DNA of 64,000 nt from Bin87 sp965115825. GTDB lineage: Bacteria > Chloroflexota > Dehalococcoidia > Lucifugimonadales > UBA3495. The stretch lies in NCBI GenBank assembly GCA_965115825.1, contig OZ220464.1, positions 1,736,001 through 1,800,000 on the forward strand, in the 5' to 3' direction. The translations under genes were made by a program, and so were the position numbers. The notes beneath the pieces were generated by a model, which saw only the letters and a list, made by a program, of their open reading frames with translations, had not been told where the DNA came from and searched no databases. The stretch's first letter is position 1; each line of letters begins with the position of its first letter. Positions 42,449 through 50,368 of this stretch are shown piece by piece.

Positions 42449-43900
42449 TCAGAACGCCGGGCGCTGCAAGACGGCGGGGTCGATGCGGCGGCGGACCAGC
42501 CGGCCGTCGGCGGGGCTGCCGAGGAGTTGGCCCTGGTCAACCATGACCTTGCCGCGCAGTATCACCGTAGTGGGCCAGCCCAGGACTTCCCAGCCCTCCC
42601 AGGGGCTGTAATCCCGCAGGTGGAGGTCGTCCATAGTCAGCCGCTTGCGAACGGTGGGGTCGATGATGGCGAAGTCGGCATCGCTGCCTGGGGCGATTAC
42701 GCCTTTGCGGGGGTACATTCCGAGCAGGCGGGCGGCGTTGGTGGCCGTTATGTTGGCGAACTGCGTGAGGGGCATACCGCGACGGACTACCGCTTCCGTG
42801 TAGTTGACGCCCATGCGGATTTCGATGCCGATGTTGCCGCCGCGGATATCCTGGACGTTGCGGCCGGCGGTCTTGTCCACGTAGGTGGTAAAGCTGCTGT
42901 CGGTAGCGGTGAAAGTGAGGTTGTTGGACAGCAGGCCGTTCCATAAATCGCTGCCGTCTTCGGGGTATTTGAGAGAGGGATAGGTGTGGTATTTCATTCC
43001 GTCGGGTTCCCGGTACTGCCAGGCGTTGAAGGAGAGGGCGAGGGTGAGGACTTCGCCATACACGGGCAGGCCCCGGCTGCGGGCGGCGGCCACGGCGTTC
43101 ACGCCGTCGCTGGCGGTTACGTGGACGAAGTACATCCCGGCGCCGTTCTGTTCGGCGATGCGGATCACGTCGCGGAAGGCTAAATCCTCCACCGCTTTGG
43201 AATGGACCAGGTTGACATTGTACCAGTCCCAGATGCCCCGCTGCTGAGCCAGGAGGTAATTGTACATTACCAGCTCGTCGTCCTCGGCGTGTACGGCCAG
43301 GACGCCGTCATGGCGGGCGAGCTGGGCCGTGAGGTCGGCCAGGCGGCCGTTGTCGATGCGGCCGATGGGGGTCAGCGTCAGGGGCGGGTCTTGCGGCGGG
43401 CGGATGTTGGTGGTGAAAATCTTGACGCTGGGGAAGTCGTTGTTGATGAGTTCGCCTACGCGGGCGATGCTGTCGGGGGTATTCCGGCTGGAATAGATGA
43501 CGTGGGCGGAATAGTCGGTATAGGCGCTGCCCTCCCATACGGACAGGAAATCCAGCACGCCGCCGACCAGTTCGCCTTCGTTGGGGGCCGGGGCAAAGTC
43601 AATAACGGTAGTAGAGCCGCCCCATATTGCGCCGAGAGAGTGTTCGAGAGGCCCAGCGTTGGGCACGCCGGCCACGAGCTGGCGCGCGCCGGGTCGCACG
43701 TTGGCGGCGGCGTGAGTGTGAGGTTCGATGCCGCCGGGGCATACGATGCGGCCGCTGGCGTCAAGCGCCTGCGCCGCATCGTCGGTAAGGGTGCCGGGCG
43801 CGCCAATGGCGACGATGCAGCCATCCTGGACGCCAATATCTACGGCAGCGACCTCGCTGGGCATGACGACGGAGCCGCCGGTAATCAGCAAGTCAAGCAT
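42449..43900 (-). CDS. Hydantoinase/dihydropyrimidinase-family amidohydrolase
   Basis: A 483-residue metal-dependent hydrolase of cyclic amides. The binuclear site is complete: His61 and His63 (EPHTH), Lys160 for carboxylation (PSVKIFTT), His204 (AVHAED), His260 (YFVHVT) and Asp334 (TATDSS). The N-terminal LLITGGSVVMP and C-terminal GSDADFAIIDP strands form the composite beta-sandwich. Substrate may be a hydantoin, dihydropyrimidine or similar. GGGAG lies eight bases before the ATG. It is followed at once by the propeller gene. Confidence 0.9.
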   Translation of the reverse strand: MLDLLITGGSVVMPSEVAAVDIGVQDGCIVAIGAPGTLTDDAAQALDASGRIVCPGGIEPHTHAAANVRPGARQLVAGVPNAGPLEHSLGAIWGGSTTVIDFAPAPNEGELVGGVLDFLSVWEGSAYTDYSAHVIYSSRNTPDSIARVGELINNDFPSVKIFTTNIRPPQDPPLTLTPIGRIDNGRLADLTAQLARHDGVLAVHAEDDELVMYNYLLAQQRGIWDWYNVNLVHSKAVEDLAFRDVIRIAEQNGAGMYFVHVTASDGVNAVAAARSRGLPVYGEVLTLALSFNAWQYREPDGMKYHTYPSLKYPEDGSDLWNGLLSNNLTFTATDSSFTTYVDKTAGRNVQDIRGGNIGIEIRMGVNYTEAVVRRGMPLTQFANITATNAARLLGMYPRKGVIAPGSDADFAIIDPTVRKRLTMDDLHLRDYSPWEGWEVLGWPTTVILRGKVMVDQGQLLGSPADGRLVRRRIDPAVLQRPAF

Positions 43901-43984
43901 AATCTACTCTCCCAATGGCCGAGCGCGGGTAAGAAAAGCCGGGGCTTTCAGTTGCGCTGCGGCACGGTGGGTCGGCTCTTTTAG

Positions 43985-44103
43985 GGCGGGGGGGCTCGGT
44001 TGGTGGGTTTCATTGGGGTTGTTTGTCTCTTCTGGGTTGGTTCGGTTGGGTTTTGGTGGTGGTTGGTGTTCCTGGTTTGGTTGGTTAGTTGGTTGGGTTC
44101 GTG
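43985..44103 (+). other. Strongly GT-rich tract on the plus strand
   Basis: This stretch is almost free of A and poor in C, with many GGTT and TTGG steps and runs of three or more G, so the plus strand could form G-quadruplexes. On the minus strand it is an unstructured CCAA-rich tail directly after the structured region at 44104-44446. It carries no convincing gene. Confidence 0.6.
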
Positions 44104-44446
44104 GGGGTTCAGGATGTCGGCGCTACGGCCTGAGAGCGTGGCTTGCTATTTACGTCCTAGTCTTGCGCGTGCTAACGGCTGCTTACGCAGTGCCCGTCCT
44201 CGCGCAGCGGTGGTGACGCCCGCCGTGCTGGGTGCGCCAGCCGGGTAATGTGACCGACCTCCGGCGCACCACAGTGGTGCAATGGATCCGACATGCCGCA
44301 CAGTACGGATGCGGCGGATTAGACCGTGATGTCCTGAACCCCGTGAGACTCCTATTCAGTTGTGGTGTCGGGCGGTTGTCCTGGCCTGTGCACTGGGTTG
44401 GGACGGGTATCCGACGGTTCTCGAGGGGCCGTTGGATTAGCCTGAC
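44104..44446 (-). ncRNA. Candidate structured RNA (unassigned)
   Basis: No protein gene fits here. GGGGTTCAGGA (44104-44114) and TCCTGAACCCC (44332-44342) form an 11-bp closing stem around about 217 bases. Inside are further helices, such as GCACCAC/GTGGTGC near 44270, and ATCCG/CGGAT with CCGC/GCGG near 44290-44320. A promoter-like TTGCGC-17-TATAAT pointing left stands just to the right, so I place the transcript on the minus strand. I checked by eye for conserved elements of RNase P RNA, tmRNA, SRP RNA, TPP and cobalamin riboswitches and found none. It could also be a remnant of a mobile element. Confidence 0.35.
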
Positions 44447-44452
44447 GGAGGT

Positions 44453-44481
44453 ATTATAGCGCACTGGCGTGCGTGGCGCAA
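44453..44481 (-). promoter_or_regulatory. Minus-strand promoter facing the candidate RNA
   Basis: On the minus strand TTGCGC (44481-44476) is followed after 17 bases by a perfect TATAAT (44458-44453). Transcription would begin near 44446 and run through the structured region. No protein gene starts within reach. Confidence 0.5.
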
Positions 44482-44486
44482 GCGGT

Positions 44487-44858
44487 TTTTGTCAGAATCA
44501 GGATTTACGGGATTTTGGGATTTTCAGGATGGTGGTGGGTTGTCTGAACTGTCCGGAGCTAGCAGTTGGCGTTGCATAGCGCCTGGCTGAGGTCGGCGAT
44601 GAGGTCGGCATTTTGTCAGAATCAGGATTTACGGGATTTTGGGATTTTCAGGATGGTGGTGGGTTGTCTGAACTGTCCGGAGCTAGCAGTTGGCGTTGCA
44701 TAGCGCCTGGCTGAGGTCGGCGATGAGGTCGGCATTTTGTCAGAATCAGGATTTACGGGATTTTGGGATTTTCAGGATGGTGGTGGGTTGTCTGAACTGT
44801 CCGGAGCTAGCAGTTGGCGTTGCATAGCGCCTGGCTGAGGTCGGCGATGAGGTCGGCG
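44487..44858. repeat. Three tandem copies of a 124-bp unit
   Basis: Units at 44487-44610, 44611-44734 and 44735-44858 appear identical base for base. Each begins with TTTTGTCAGAATCAGGATTT, continues through ACGGGATTTTGGGATTTTC, and ends with the last 51 bases of the trans-sulfuration gene. Only the third copy joins the intact gene; its stop is at 44807, and copies of the stop lie at 44559 and 44683. Identity of all copies points to a recent event or to an assembly artefact. Confidence 0.9.
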
Positions 44859-45949
44859 CAGTTTTCCAGTCCTACGGAGACGCGCAGCAGGTTTTCCGGC
44901 GTCCTGCTCTCCGGCCCTTCAATGGATGCGCGGTGTTCAATCAGGCTTTGGGTTCCGCCGAGGCTGGTGGCGCGCACGAAGAGGCGCAGGTTGGCCGCCG
45001 TCGCCATTGCGGCGTCCTTTCCGCCGGCGACCTGGAGAGACAGCATCCCGCCAAAGCCGGACATCTGGCCGGCGGCGGTATGATGGCCGGGATGTTCCGG
45101 CAGGCCGGGGTAGTGGACGGCGGCAACCTTGGGATGGTTTTGCAGAAACCGGGCGATGCGTTCGGCGTTGGCGCAATGGGCCGGCATCCTCACGTGCAGG
45201 CTGCGAATGCCGCGCAGGGTTAGCCAGCAGTCAAAGGGCGAGGGCACGGCTCCATACACATTCTGAATGAGCCGGATGCGCCGGAAAATGTCGGTGTCGC
45301 CGGCGCTCACCACCGCTCCGCCGGTAACGTCCTCGTGTCCGCCCAGGTATTTGGTGGTGGAATGGACGGCTAAATCCGCGCCCAGGGACAGGGGGCGTTG
45401 CAGCATCGGAGTGGCCCAGGTGTTATCGCAGACGCACAGCGCGCCGGCGGCGTGGGCAATGGACGCGGCGGCGGCGATATCGGTGATTTTGAGCAACGGG
45501 TTGGAGGGAGTTTCCACCCATACCAGCCGGGTGTTGGGGCGCAAAGCGCGCCGCACTGCGTCAACGTCGGTCATATCAACGAACGTGGCGGCTAAGCCCC
45601 AGGGGGTGAAAACCTCGCGCAGCAGCCGCGCCGTGCCGTGGTAGCAGTCGTCCGGAGCGATTACGTGGTCGCCGGGCGCCAGCGTCTGAAAGACCGACGC
45701 CGTAGCCGCCGAGCCGGACGCGAAAGCGGCAGCCATCGCGCCGCCGCCATCGCCGCCTTCCAGCAAAGCCAGGAGACGCTCCAGATCCCGGCGGTTGGGG
45801 TTGTCGCTGCGCGAATAGACGAAGCCGCGGGGATACCGGCCGTCGGCGTCGCGCTCAAAGGTGGTGGACAGGTAGATGGGCGGAGCAACGGCACCGGTGG
45901 CGGGGTCGGGCCGGTGTCCGGCCTGGGCTGCGATGGTTTCAGGGTTCAT
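44807..45949 (-). CDS. Trans-sulfuration PLP enzyme (cystathionine gamma-synthase/lyase family)
   Basis: A 380-residue enzyme of the Cys/Met metabolism family. Lys200 in HSTTKYLGGHED is the Schiff-base lysine. YSRSDNPNRRDLE and VETPSNPLLKITDI contain the phosphate and substrate contacts. It may be MetB, MetC or a gamma-lyase; the sequence does not distinguish these. Its ATG overlaps the upstream aminotransferase stop (ATGA), so they share a transcript. The last 17 codons lie inside a 124-bp unit that is repeated three times downstream. Confidence 0.88.
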   Translation of the reverse strand: MNPETIAAQAGHRPDPATGAVAPPIYLSTTFERDADGRYPRGFVYSRSDNPNRRDLERLLALLEGGDGGGAMAAAFASGSAATASVFQTLAPGDHVIAPDDCYHGTARLLREVFTPWGLAATFVDMTDVDAVRRALRPNTRLVWVETPSNPLLKITDIAAAASIAHAAGALCVCDNTWATPMLQRPLSLGADLAVHSTTKYLGGHEDVTGGAVVSAGDTDIFRRIRLIQNVYGAVPSPFDCWLTLRGIRSLHVRMPAHCANAERIARFLQNHPKVAAVHYPGLPEHPGHHTAAGQMSGFGGMLSLQVAGGKDAAMATAANLRLFVRATSLGGTQSLIEHRASIEGPESRTPENLLRVSVGLENCADLIADLSQALCNANC

Positions 45950-47040
45950 AGCGACTGGCCAATAATCTCCGCCATGCGTCGGTTGGTGTCCGCATCCTTA
46001 ACGGCGATTCGGAACCACCGATGGTTCAGGCTGGGCGCAGTCAGCGACGCATCCCGAAGGAACAGGTTCTCGCTGCGGCAACGGGAGATGAGATCCTGGG
46101 CGGTTGGAGCGTCGCAGGGCAGTTGGCAGAGCAGGTAGTTGGCAACACCGGGAACGATGGCGAAGTCGGCCAACTCCGACAGTTGGGAGCTCAGTCTCTC
46201 GCGGAGGGAATGGGTCTCTGCGTAGCGCTGCCGGTAGTAATCCGGGTCTTGCAGCGCCGTAACGGCTGCGATTTGACCGGGCAGGCTTACGGCCCAGGGC
46301 GGCGTCAGTACGCGCAATTGAGCGATGAGGGCGGGCGGCCCGCAGAGGTATCCCACCCGGAGGCCACTGAGGGCATAGACTTTGGACATGGACTTGCAAA
46401 CGACAACATTCCGGCTGGCGGCGGCGAAGGGTTCGAGGGATTCAGCGGCGCCCACGTAATCGACATAGGTCTCGTCAACCCATACGACGGTTTCGGCGGG
46501 GGCGCGAGACAGACACTCCGCCAGATCGCGCCGGGAGACGTGGCGTCCGGTAGGGTTGTTGGGGTTGACGATAACGGCCAGGTCATAGCCTTGTGTGAGC
46601 CGTTCCGCCAGCTGCGCCGTGTCCAGCATAAAGCCGTCGTCGGGAGTTAGCGCCAAACGGTCAACGCGGCAGCCGACGACGTTCTCGGCTACGTGAGCGT
46701 ACTCGCCATAAGTAGGTTCCAGAATCAGGATGCGCGATGAGGGGTTCAGCCATTGCCGGAAGGCCAGGAAAATCAGGCTGGATGAGCCGGCGCCGGGCAG
46801 CAGCGACGCGCAGGAAACGCCGCGGGTGTTCGCAATCCGTTTGATGAGACCCGCGCTCTCGGTAGGAGGAGATGTCTTCACCGACCAGTCGAGATAGCCG
46901 CCTAAAACGTCGCTCACCCTGGGCGAAGGCGGGAACCAGGCATCCAGCACGTCGGCGCTGATGACCTTGTCGATGTTGTTCAGGCTACTGAATTCGTCGC
47001 CGATGGCGTCGAAAAACGCGCCGCCATGATAGCCGGCCAT
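45946..47040 (-). CDS. Histidinol-phosphate aminotransferase-like PLP enzyme
   Basis: A 364-residue fold-type I aminotransferase of the HisC/CobD group. Lys220 in CKSMSKVYALSGLRVGY binds PLP, Asp189 in VWVDETYVDY contacts the ring nitrogen, and NPNNPTG lies at about 159-165. HisC, CobD and aromatic aminotransferases look alike, and no his or cob genes adjoin it, so the substrate is open. Start and stop overlap both neighbours by one to four bases, making a tight operon of GMC oxidoreductase, this gene and the trans-sulfuration enzyme. Confidence 0.83.
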   Translation of the reverse strand: MAGYHGGAFFDAIGDEFSSLNNIDKVISADVLDAWFPPSPRVSDVLGGYLDWSVKTSPPTESAGLIKRIANTRGVSCASLLPGAGSSSLIFLAFRQWLNPSSRILILEPTYGEYAHVAENVVGCRVDRLALTPDDGFMLDTAQLAERLTQGYDLAVIVNPNNPTGRHVSRRDLAECLSRAPAETVVWVDETYVDYVGAAESLEPFAAASRNVVVCKSMSKVYALSGLRVGYLCGPPALIAQLRVLTPPWAVSLPGQIAAVTALQDPDYYRQRYAETHSLRERLSSQLSELADFAIVPGVANYLLCQLPCDAPTAQDLISRCRSENLFLRDASLTAPSLNHRWFRIAVKDADTNRRMAEIIGQSL

Positions 47041-48593
47041 TATATGCCGGCCTTAATGAACTCCGCCACGCGCTCGCTAATCATGATGGTGGTGGCGTTG
47101 GTGTTGGCGCGGATTACGTCGGGCATCACGGAGGCGTCGGCGACACGCAGCCCTTGCAGCCCGTGAACCCGCCCGTGCTGGTTCACCACGGCCATGGGGT
47201 CGCTGTCGGGGCCCATCTTGCAGGTGCCGGCGATGTGATGCTGGGTGTAAGCGTTGCGCAGTATCCAGTTGTCCAGGGCGGCGTCGTTGGCCAGGTCGGC
47301 GTCCACCGGGTTCAGCCGCTCGACGATGAACTCTTTGAAGGGCGACTGCGCGGCGATTTCCAGGGCCTTGCGGATGGCCTGGCGCATCCGCCTGCGGTCG
47401 TAAGGGTCGCTGAACAGCTGATAGTCCAAATCGGGCTGCACGGCAGGGTCGGTGGATTGCAGGGAGAGACGGCCGGCGGATACGGCGTTCTGCAATCCGA
47501 CGCTCAAGCCGAAGTGAAAGCCGCTGCCGTCGTAGGAGACGCTGGCCGGCCGGTGCTCGCTGGTCATGAGCGTGGGCGTAATCTGGAAGTCGGCTTTGGT
47601 GGGCGAATCGTCCGCGCTCCACCGCAGGCCTACCTGGATGTTGGGGGCGAAGGTGTCGGGTTCCTCGCCCTCGCCGCGGAACAGGATGTAGGCGGCGGGA
47701 TGGTCGCGGAAGTTGAGGCCCACGCCGGGGAGTTCGTGGTTGACGGGTATTCCCATTTCCCGCAAGTGCTGCGCCGGGCCGATGCCCGACAGCAGCAGCA
47801 GCTGCGCCGACCCGACGGTGCCGCTGCACAGGATGATTTCGTTGCCCTCTACCGTGAATATCTCGCCGCCGCTCTCGACTTCCACGCCCACAGCCCGGGA
47901 GCCGTCCAGCAGCACGCGCCGCGCGTGGATGTTGCCCCGCACGGTCAGGTTGAGGCGGTGGCGCGCGGTGCTCAGGAACGTCAGGGAGGTGCTCATCCGC
48001 ACTCCGTCGATGTTGTTCATCGGGCGGGGCGATACGGCGGTGTAGCAGTCGGGCGCGTTCTGGTCGGGATGTTCGGGGATGCCCAGGGCTACGCAAGCGT
48101 CGTAGAAGGCGGAGTTGAAGGGAAGCCAGTCTTCCCGCTTGGGGCGGCGCACCGGCAGCGGGCCTTCGGAGCCGTGGAAGTCGTCGCCGCCAAAGTCCCG
48201 GTCGTTCTCCAGTTTGCGGAAGAAGGGGAGGCAGTCGGTGAACTTCCATTCGTCGTTGCCCCACTCGGCCCAGATGTCATAGTCTTCCGGGATGCCCCGA
48301 AACACTACCTGGCCGTTGATGGAGGACGACCCGCCCATGGCTTTGCCGCGGGGGATAATCATCGGTTCGTCCTGCAACGGGGTGGCCCGGCCGCGGAGGT
48401 CCCAGCTGTGGGGGCCGTAGGCCGACAGCCAGGTGTTGTTGCCCTGCTTCAGGTCCTGGGGGAGATGCTCAAAGTCGGGATAATCGGGGCCGGCCTCCAG
48501 CAGGATGACCGACTTGTCGGTTTGCTCGGACAGGCGGGTGGCCATGACACAGCCGGCGGAACCGCCGCCCACTACGATGTAGTCGTACTTCAT
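47040..48593 (-). CDS. GMC-family FAD oxidoreductase (choline dehydrogenase-like)
   Basis: A 517-residue flavoprotein of the glucose-methanol-choline family. The FAD-binding YDYIVVGGGSAGCVMATRLSE opens the protein. The family signature regions are visible as GGSSSINGQVVFRG and GTVGSAQLLLLSGIGP, and the catalytic His lies in YTQHHIAGTCKMG. The C-terminal ADASVMPDVIRANTNATTIMI closes the fold. It oxidises an alcohol; substrate unknown. I use the ATG at 48593 because MKYDYIVVG is the family start; the upstream extension at 48662 is not family-like. It heads the three-gene operon. Confidence 0.9.
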   Translation of the reverse strand: MKYDYIVVGGGSAGCVMATRLSEQTDKSVILLEAGPDYPDFEHLPQDLKQGNNTWLSAYGPHSWDLRGRATPLQDEPMIIPRGKAMGGSSSINGQVVFRGIPEDYDIWAEWGNDEWKFTDCLPFFRKLENDRDFGGDDFHGSEGPLPVRRPKREDWLPFNSAFYDACVALGIPEHPDQNAPDCYTAVSPRPMNNIDGVRMSTSLTFLSTARHRLNLTVRGNIHARRVLLDGSRAVGVEVESGGEIFTVEGNEIILCSGTVGSAQLLLLSGIGPAQHLREMGIPVNHELPGVGLNFRDHPAAYILFRGEGEEPDTFAPNIQVGLRWSADDSPTKADFQITPTLMTSEHRPASVSYDGSGFHFGLSVGLQNAVSAGRLSLQSTDPAVQPDLDYQLFSDPYDRRRMRQAIRKALEIAAQSPFKEFIVERLNPVDADLANDAALDNWILRNAYTQHHIAGTCKMGPDSDPMAVVNQHGRVHGLQGLRVADASVMPDVIRANTNATTIMISERVAEFIKAGI

Positions 48594-48798
48594 AACGCTG
48601 CTAGGTCTCCTTGTCTTGGTCGCCCGGTCTGAGGGTAGTTGCGCCGGGCGTGATTTTAGCACAGGGGCGACGCCAGCGGCACGGGATTTTCCTGCTATTC
48701 CGACGCCGGCGGGGAAAGGCCGGCCGGCCCGATGCTATAATGCCAACCATAGTGCCCTTTGCGGTTTTGAACCGACGGCAATTGACCGAGGTGAGGCA

Positions 48799-49356
48799 AT
48801 GACAACTGGCAAGGCGAAACTACTGACCGCCGACGACCTGCTGCGGCTGCATGGCAAAGGGGTGCGAGGCGAGTTGATAAAGGGGGCGCTGCACAAGAAA
48901 GTGTCAAGCGGACTGGAACACGGGCAAATCGTGATGAATTGGGCGGTCTTGTTGGGCGGTTTTGTGAAGCCTCGTCGGTTGGGGCGGGTGTTCGGCTCCG
49001 ACACCGGCGTGCAGTTGGAGCGAGGCCCGGACACGGTGCGGGAGCCCGACGTAGCTTTTATATCCGCGGAACGGATGCCTTTAGATGTGCAGGAGCGACG
49101 CTACGCTCAAGTAGCTCCCGACCTGGTGGTGGAAATAATATCGCCCAGCGATCGGCCGGTTCCGGTGTTCGACAAGGCGCAGATGTGGCTGCGTTACGGC
49201 GTCCGCCTGGTCTGGATAACCGACCCGGAGACGCGGACGATAACGGCTCTGCCTCAGTCCGGGCCGACGCGGACGTACACGGAGGACGACACCCTGGACG
49301 GCGGCGACGTCCTCCCCAGCTTCACCTGCCTTGTCCGCGACATCTTTGATATGTGA
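48799..49356 (+). CDS. Uma2 family (DUF820) putative endonuclease
   Basis: A 185-residue protein with the PD-(D/E)XK-like core of Uma2 proteins: LRLHGKGVRGELIKGAL at the start, then REPDVAFIS, PDLVVEIISPSD and the closing GVRLVWITDP strand. Members are very common in Cyanobacteria and Chloroflexota, and their targets are largely unknown. GAGG lies just before the ATG at 48799; a 61-codon extension upstream is rejected. A second, diverged Uma2 gene lies at 59475. Confidence 0.85.
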   Translation: MTTGKAKLLTADDLLRLHGKGVRGELIKGALHKKVSSGLEHGQIVMNWAVLLGGFVKPRRLGRVFGSDTGVQLERGPDTVREPDVAFISAERMPLDVQERRYAQVAPDLVVEIISPSDRPVPVFDKAQMWLRYGVRLVWITDPETRTITALPQSGPTRTYTEDDTLDGGDVLPSFTCLVRDIFDM

Positions 49357-49362
49357 GCCGCT

Positions 49363-49482
49363 ATGGCCGATGCGCCTCAACACCAGACGTTTCTTGCCCG
49401 CGCGTGGCTGGATGGCCACGTTGAAATACGATGCCGCAAGGATGAAGCGCGGCAGATTCGCGATGAGATAGAAGCCTCCTAG
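49363..49482 (+). CDS. Possible 39-residue protein downstream of uma2
   Basis: A short frame (MADAPQHQTFLARAWLDG...) of balanced composition starts six bases after the uma2 stop. The ribosome-binding site is weak (GAG). After it, 49483-49658 contains only a 26-codon frame (ATG 49576, mostly hydrophobic) preceded by AGG, which I do not call. No homology can be claimed for either. Confidence 0.25.
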   Translation: MADAPQHQTFLARAWLDGHVEIRCRKDEARQIRDEIEAS

Positions 49483-49658
49483 TTGGCGACTAATCAGCGG
49501 ATTGAGGTACAATTACTGCAAGATCGTGGCGTATCGTAAGGGCGTTCAGCGAATGAAGCTATAGTGCAGGCTCTTATGAGTAAACCTGTAATGCTGGCGC
49601 TTATTCTTGCAGGTGCAGGAGCAGGCGTCGGGTTTGAAAGCCTACTTCCATACTGATA

Positions 49659-50354
49659 TTAATCTGCGGCCTCCACTGCCCGGCGCGCCCGGGCGAACAC
49701 TGCATCCAGCATTTCCGCTGTGAGCCGTCCTGTCTGGGTGTTTTGCTGGCTGGGATGATAGCAGGCTATCAGCAGCGGCCCTCCGTCGGGCAGCTGCGTG
49801 GCGACGTTGTGGCCGAAGGGAGGCTTGCGCTCTGGCGTCGCGCGTTCGGCGGCGGCCCAGGCGCGTAGAAAAGCGTCGAAGGCGATGCGCCCCAGGGCAA
49901 CCACGGCGCGCAAGTCCTGGAGCAGTTGGATTTCCCGCGCAATGTAGGGACGGCAGGCGGCAAGCTCGGCCGGCGTCAGCTTGTTTTGCGGCGGCGCGCA
50001 GCGGGCGGCGGCGGTAATCAGCGCGCCGCTGAGTTCCAGACCGTCGCCAATGCGCGCCGATTCGGGCTGATTGGCGAATCCGGCGCGATGCAGGGCGGCA
50101 AAGAGCCAGTCGCCGCTGCGGTCGCCGGTGAACATTCGCCCGGTGCGGTTGCCGCCGTGGGCAGCCGGAGCCAGGCCCACCACCAGCAAGCGCGCGTCCG
50201 GGTCGCCGAATGCAGCCAGCGGGCGGCCCCAATAGTCTTCGTCCCGGTACATCCGCCGCTTGACGCGGGCCGTTTCCTCCCGCCACGCCACCAGCCGGGG
50301 GCAGGCCCGGCAGGCAACCACCTGCCGCTGCACTGCGGCGATGGTGTTCAACAT
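49659..50354 (-). CDS. Family 5-like 4Fe-4S uracil-DNA glycosylase
   Basis: A 231-residue DNA repair enzyme that removes uracil and some oxidised or deaminated bases. Cysteines for the 4Fe-4S cluster start at Cys15 and Cys18 (CRACPR) and continue in RCAPP and IACYHPS. The active-site motifs read GLAPAAHGGNRTGRMFTGD and HPSQQNTQTGRLT, typical of the UDGb (family 5) group rather than family 4. I start at the ATG at 50354; an ATG eleven codons upstream would overlap the hydantoinase B gene. The gap is 14 bp, so co-transcription is likely. Confidence 0.85.
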   Translation of the reverse strand: MLNTIAAVQRQVVACRACPRLVAWREETARVKRRMYRDEDYWGRPLAAFGDPDARLLVVGLAPAAHGGNRTGRMFTGDRSGDWLFAALHRAGFANQPESARIGDGLELSGALITAAARCAPPQNKLTPAELAACRPYIAREIQLLQDLRAVVALGRIAFDAFLRAWAAAERATPERKPPFGHNVATQLPDGGPLLIACYHPSQQNTQTGRLTAEMLDAVFARARRAVEAAD

Positions 50355-50368
50355 CTTACTCGGGCATA

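Noticed and set aside
44104..44446. RNase P RNA, tmRNA, SRP RNA or a TPP/cobalamin riboswitch
   Set aside because: The conserved sequence blocks of these RNAs could not be found on either strand by eye; only GGGTAATG recalls TPP, without the rest.
47077..48264. A 395-codon frame opposite register of the GMC oxidoreductase gene
   Set aside because: Its Arg/Pro/Ala-rich composition is typical of an off-frame reading of a high-GC gene; the GMC frame has all motifs.
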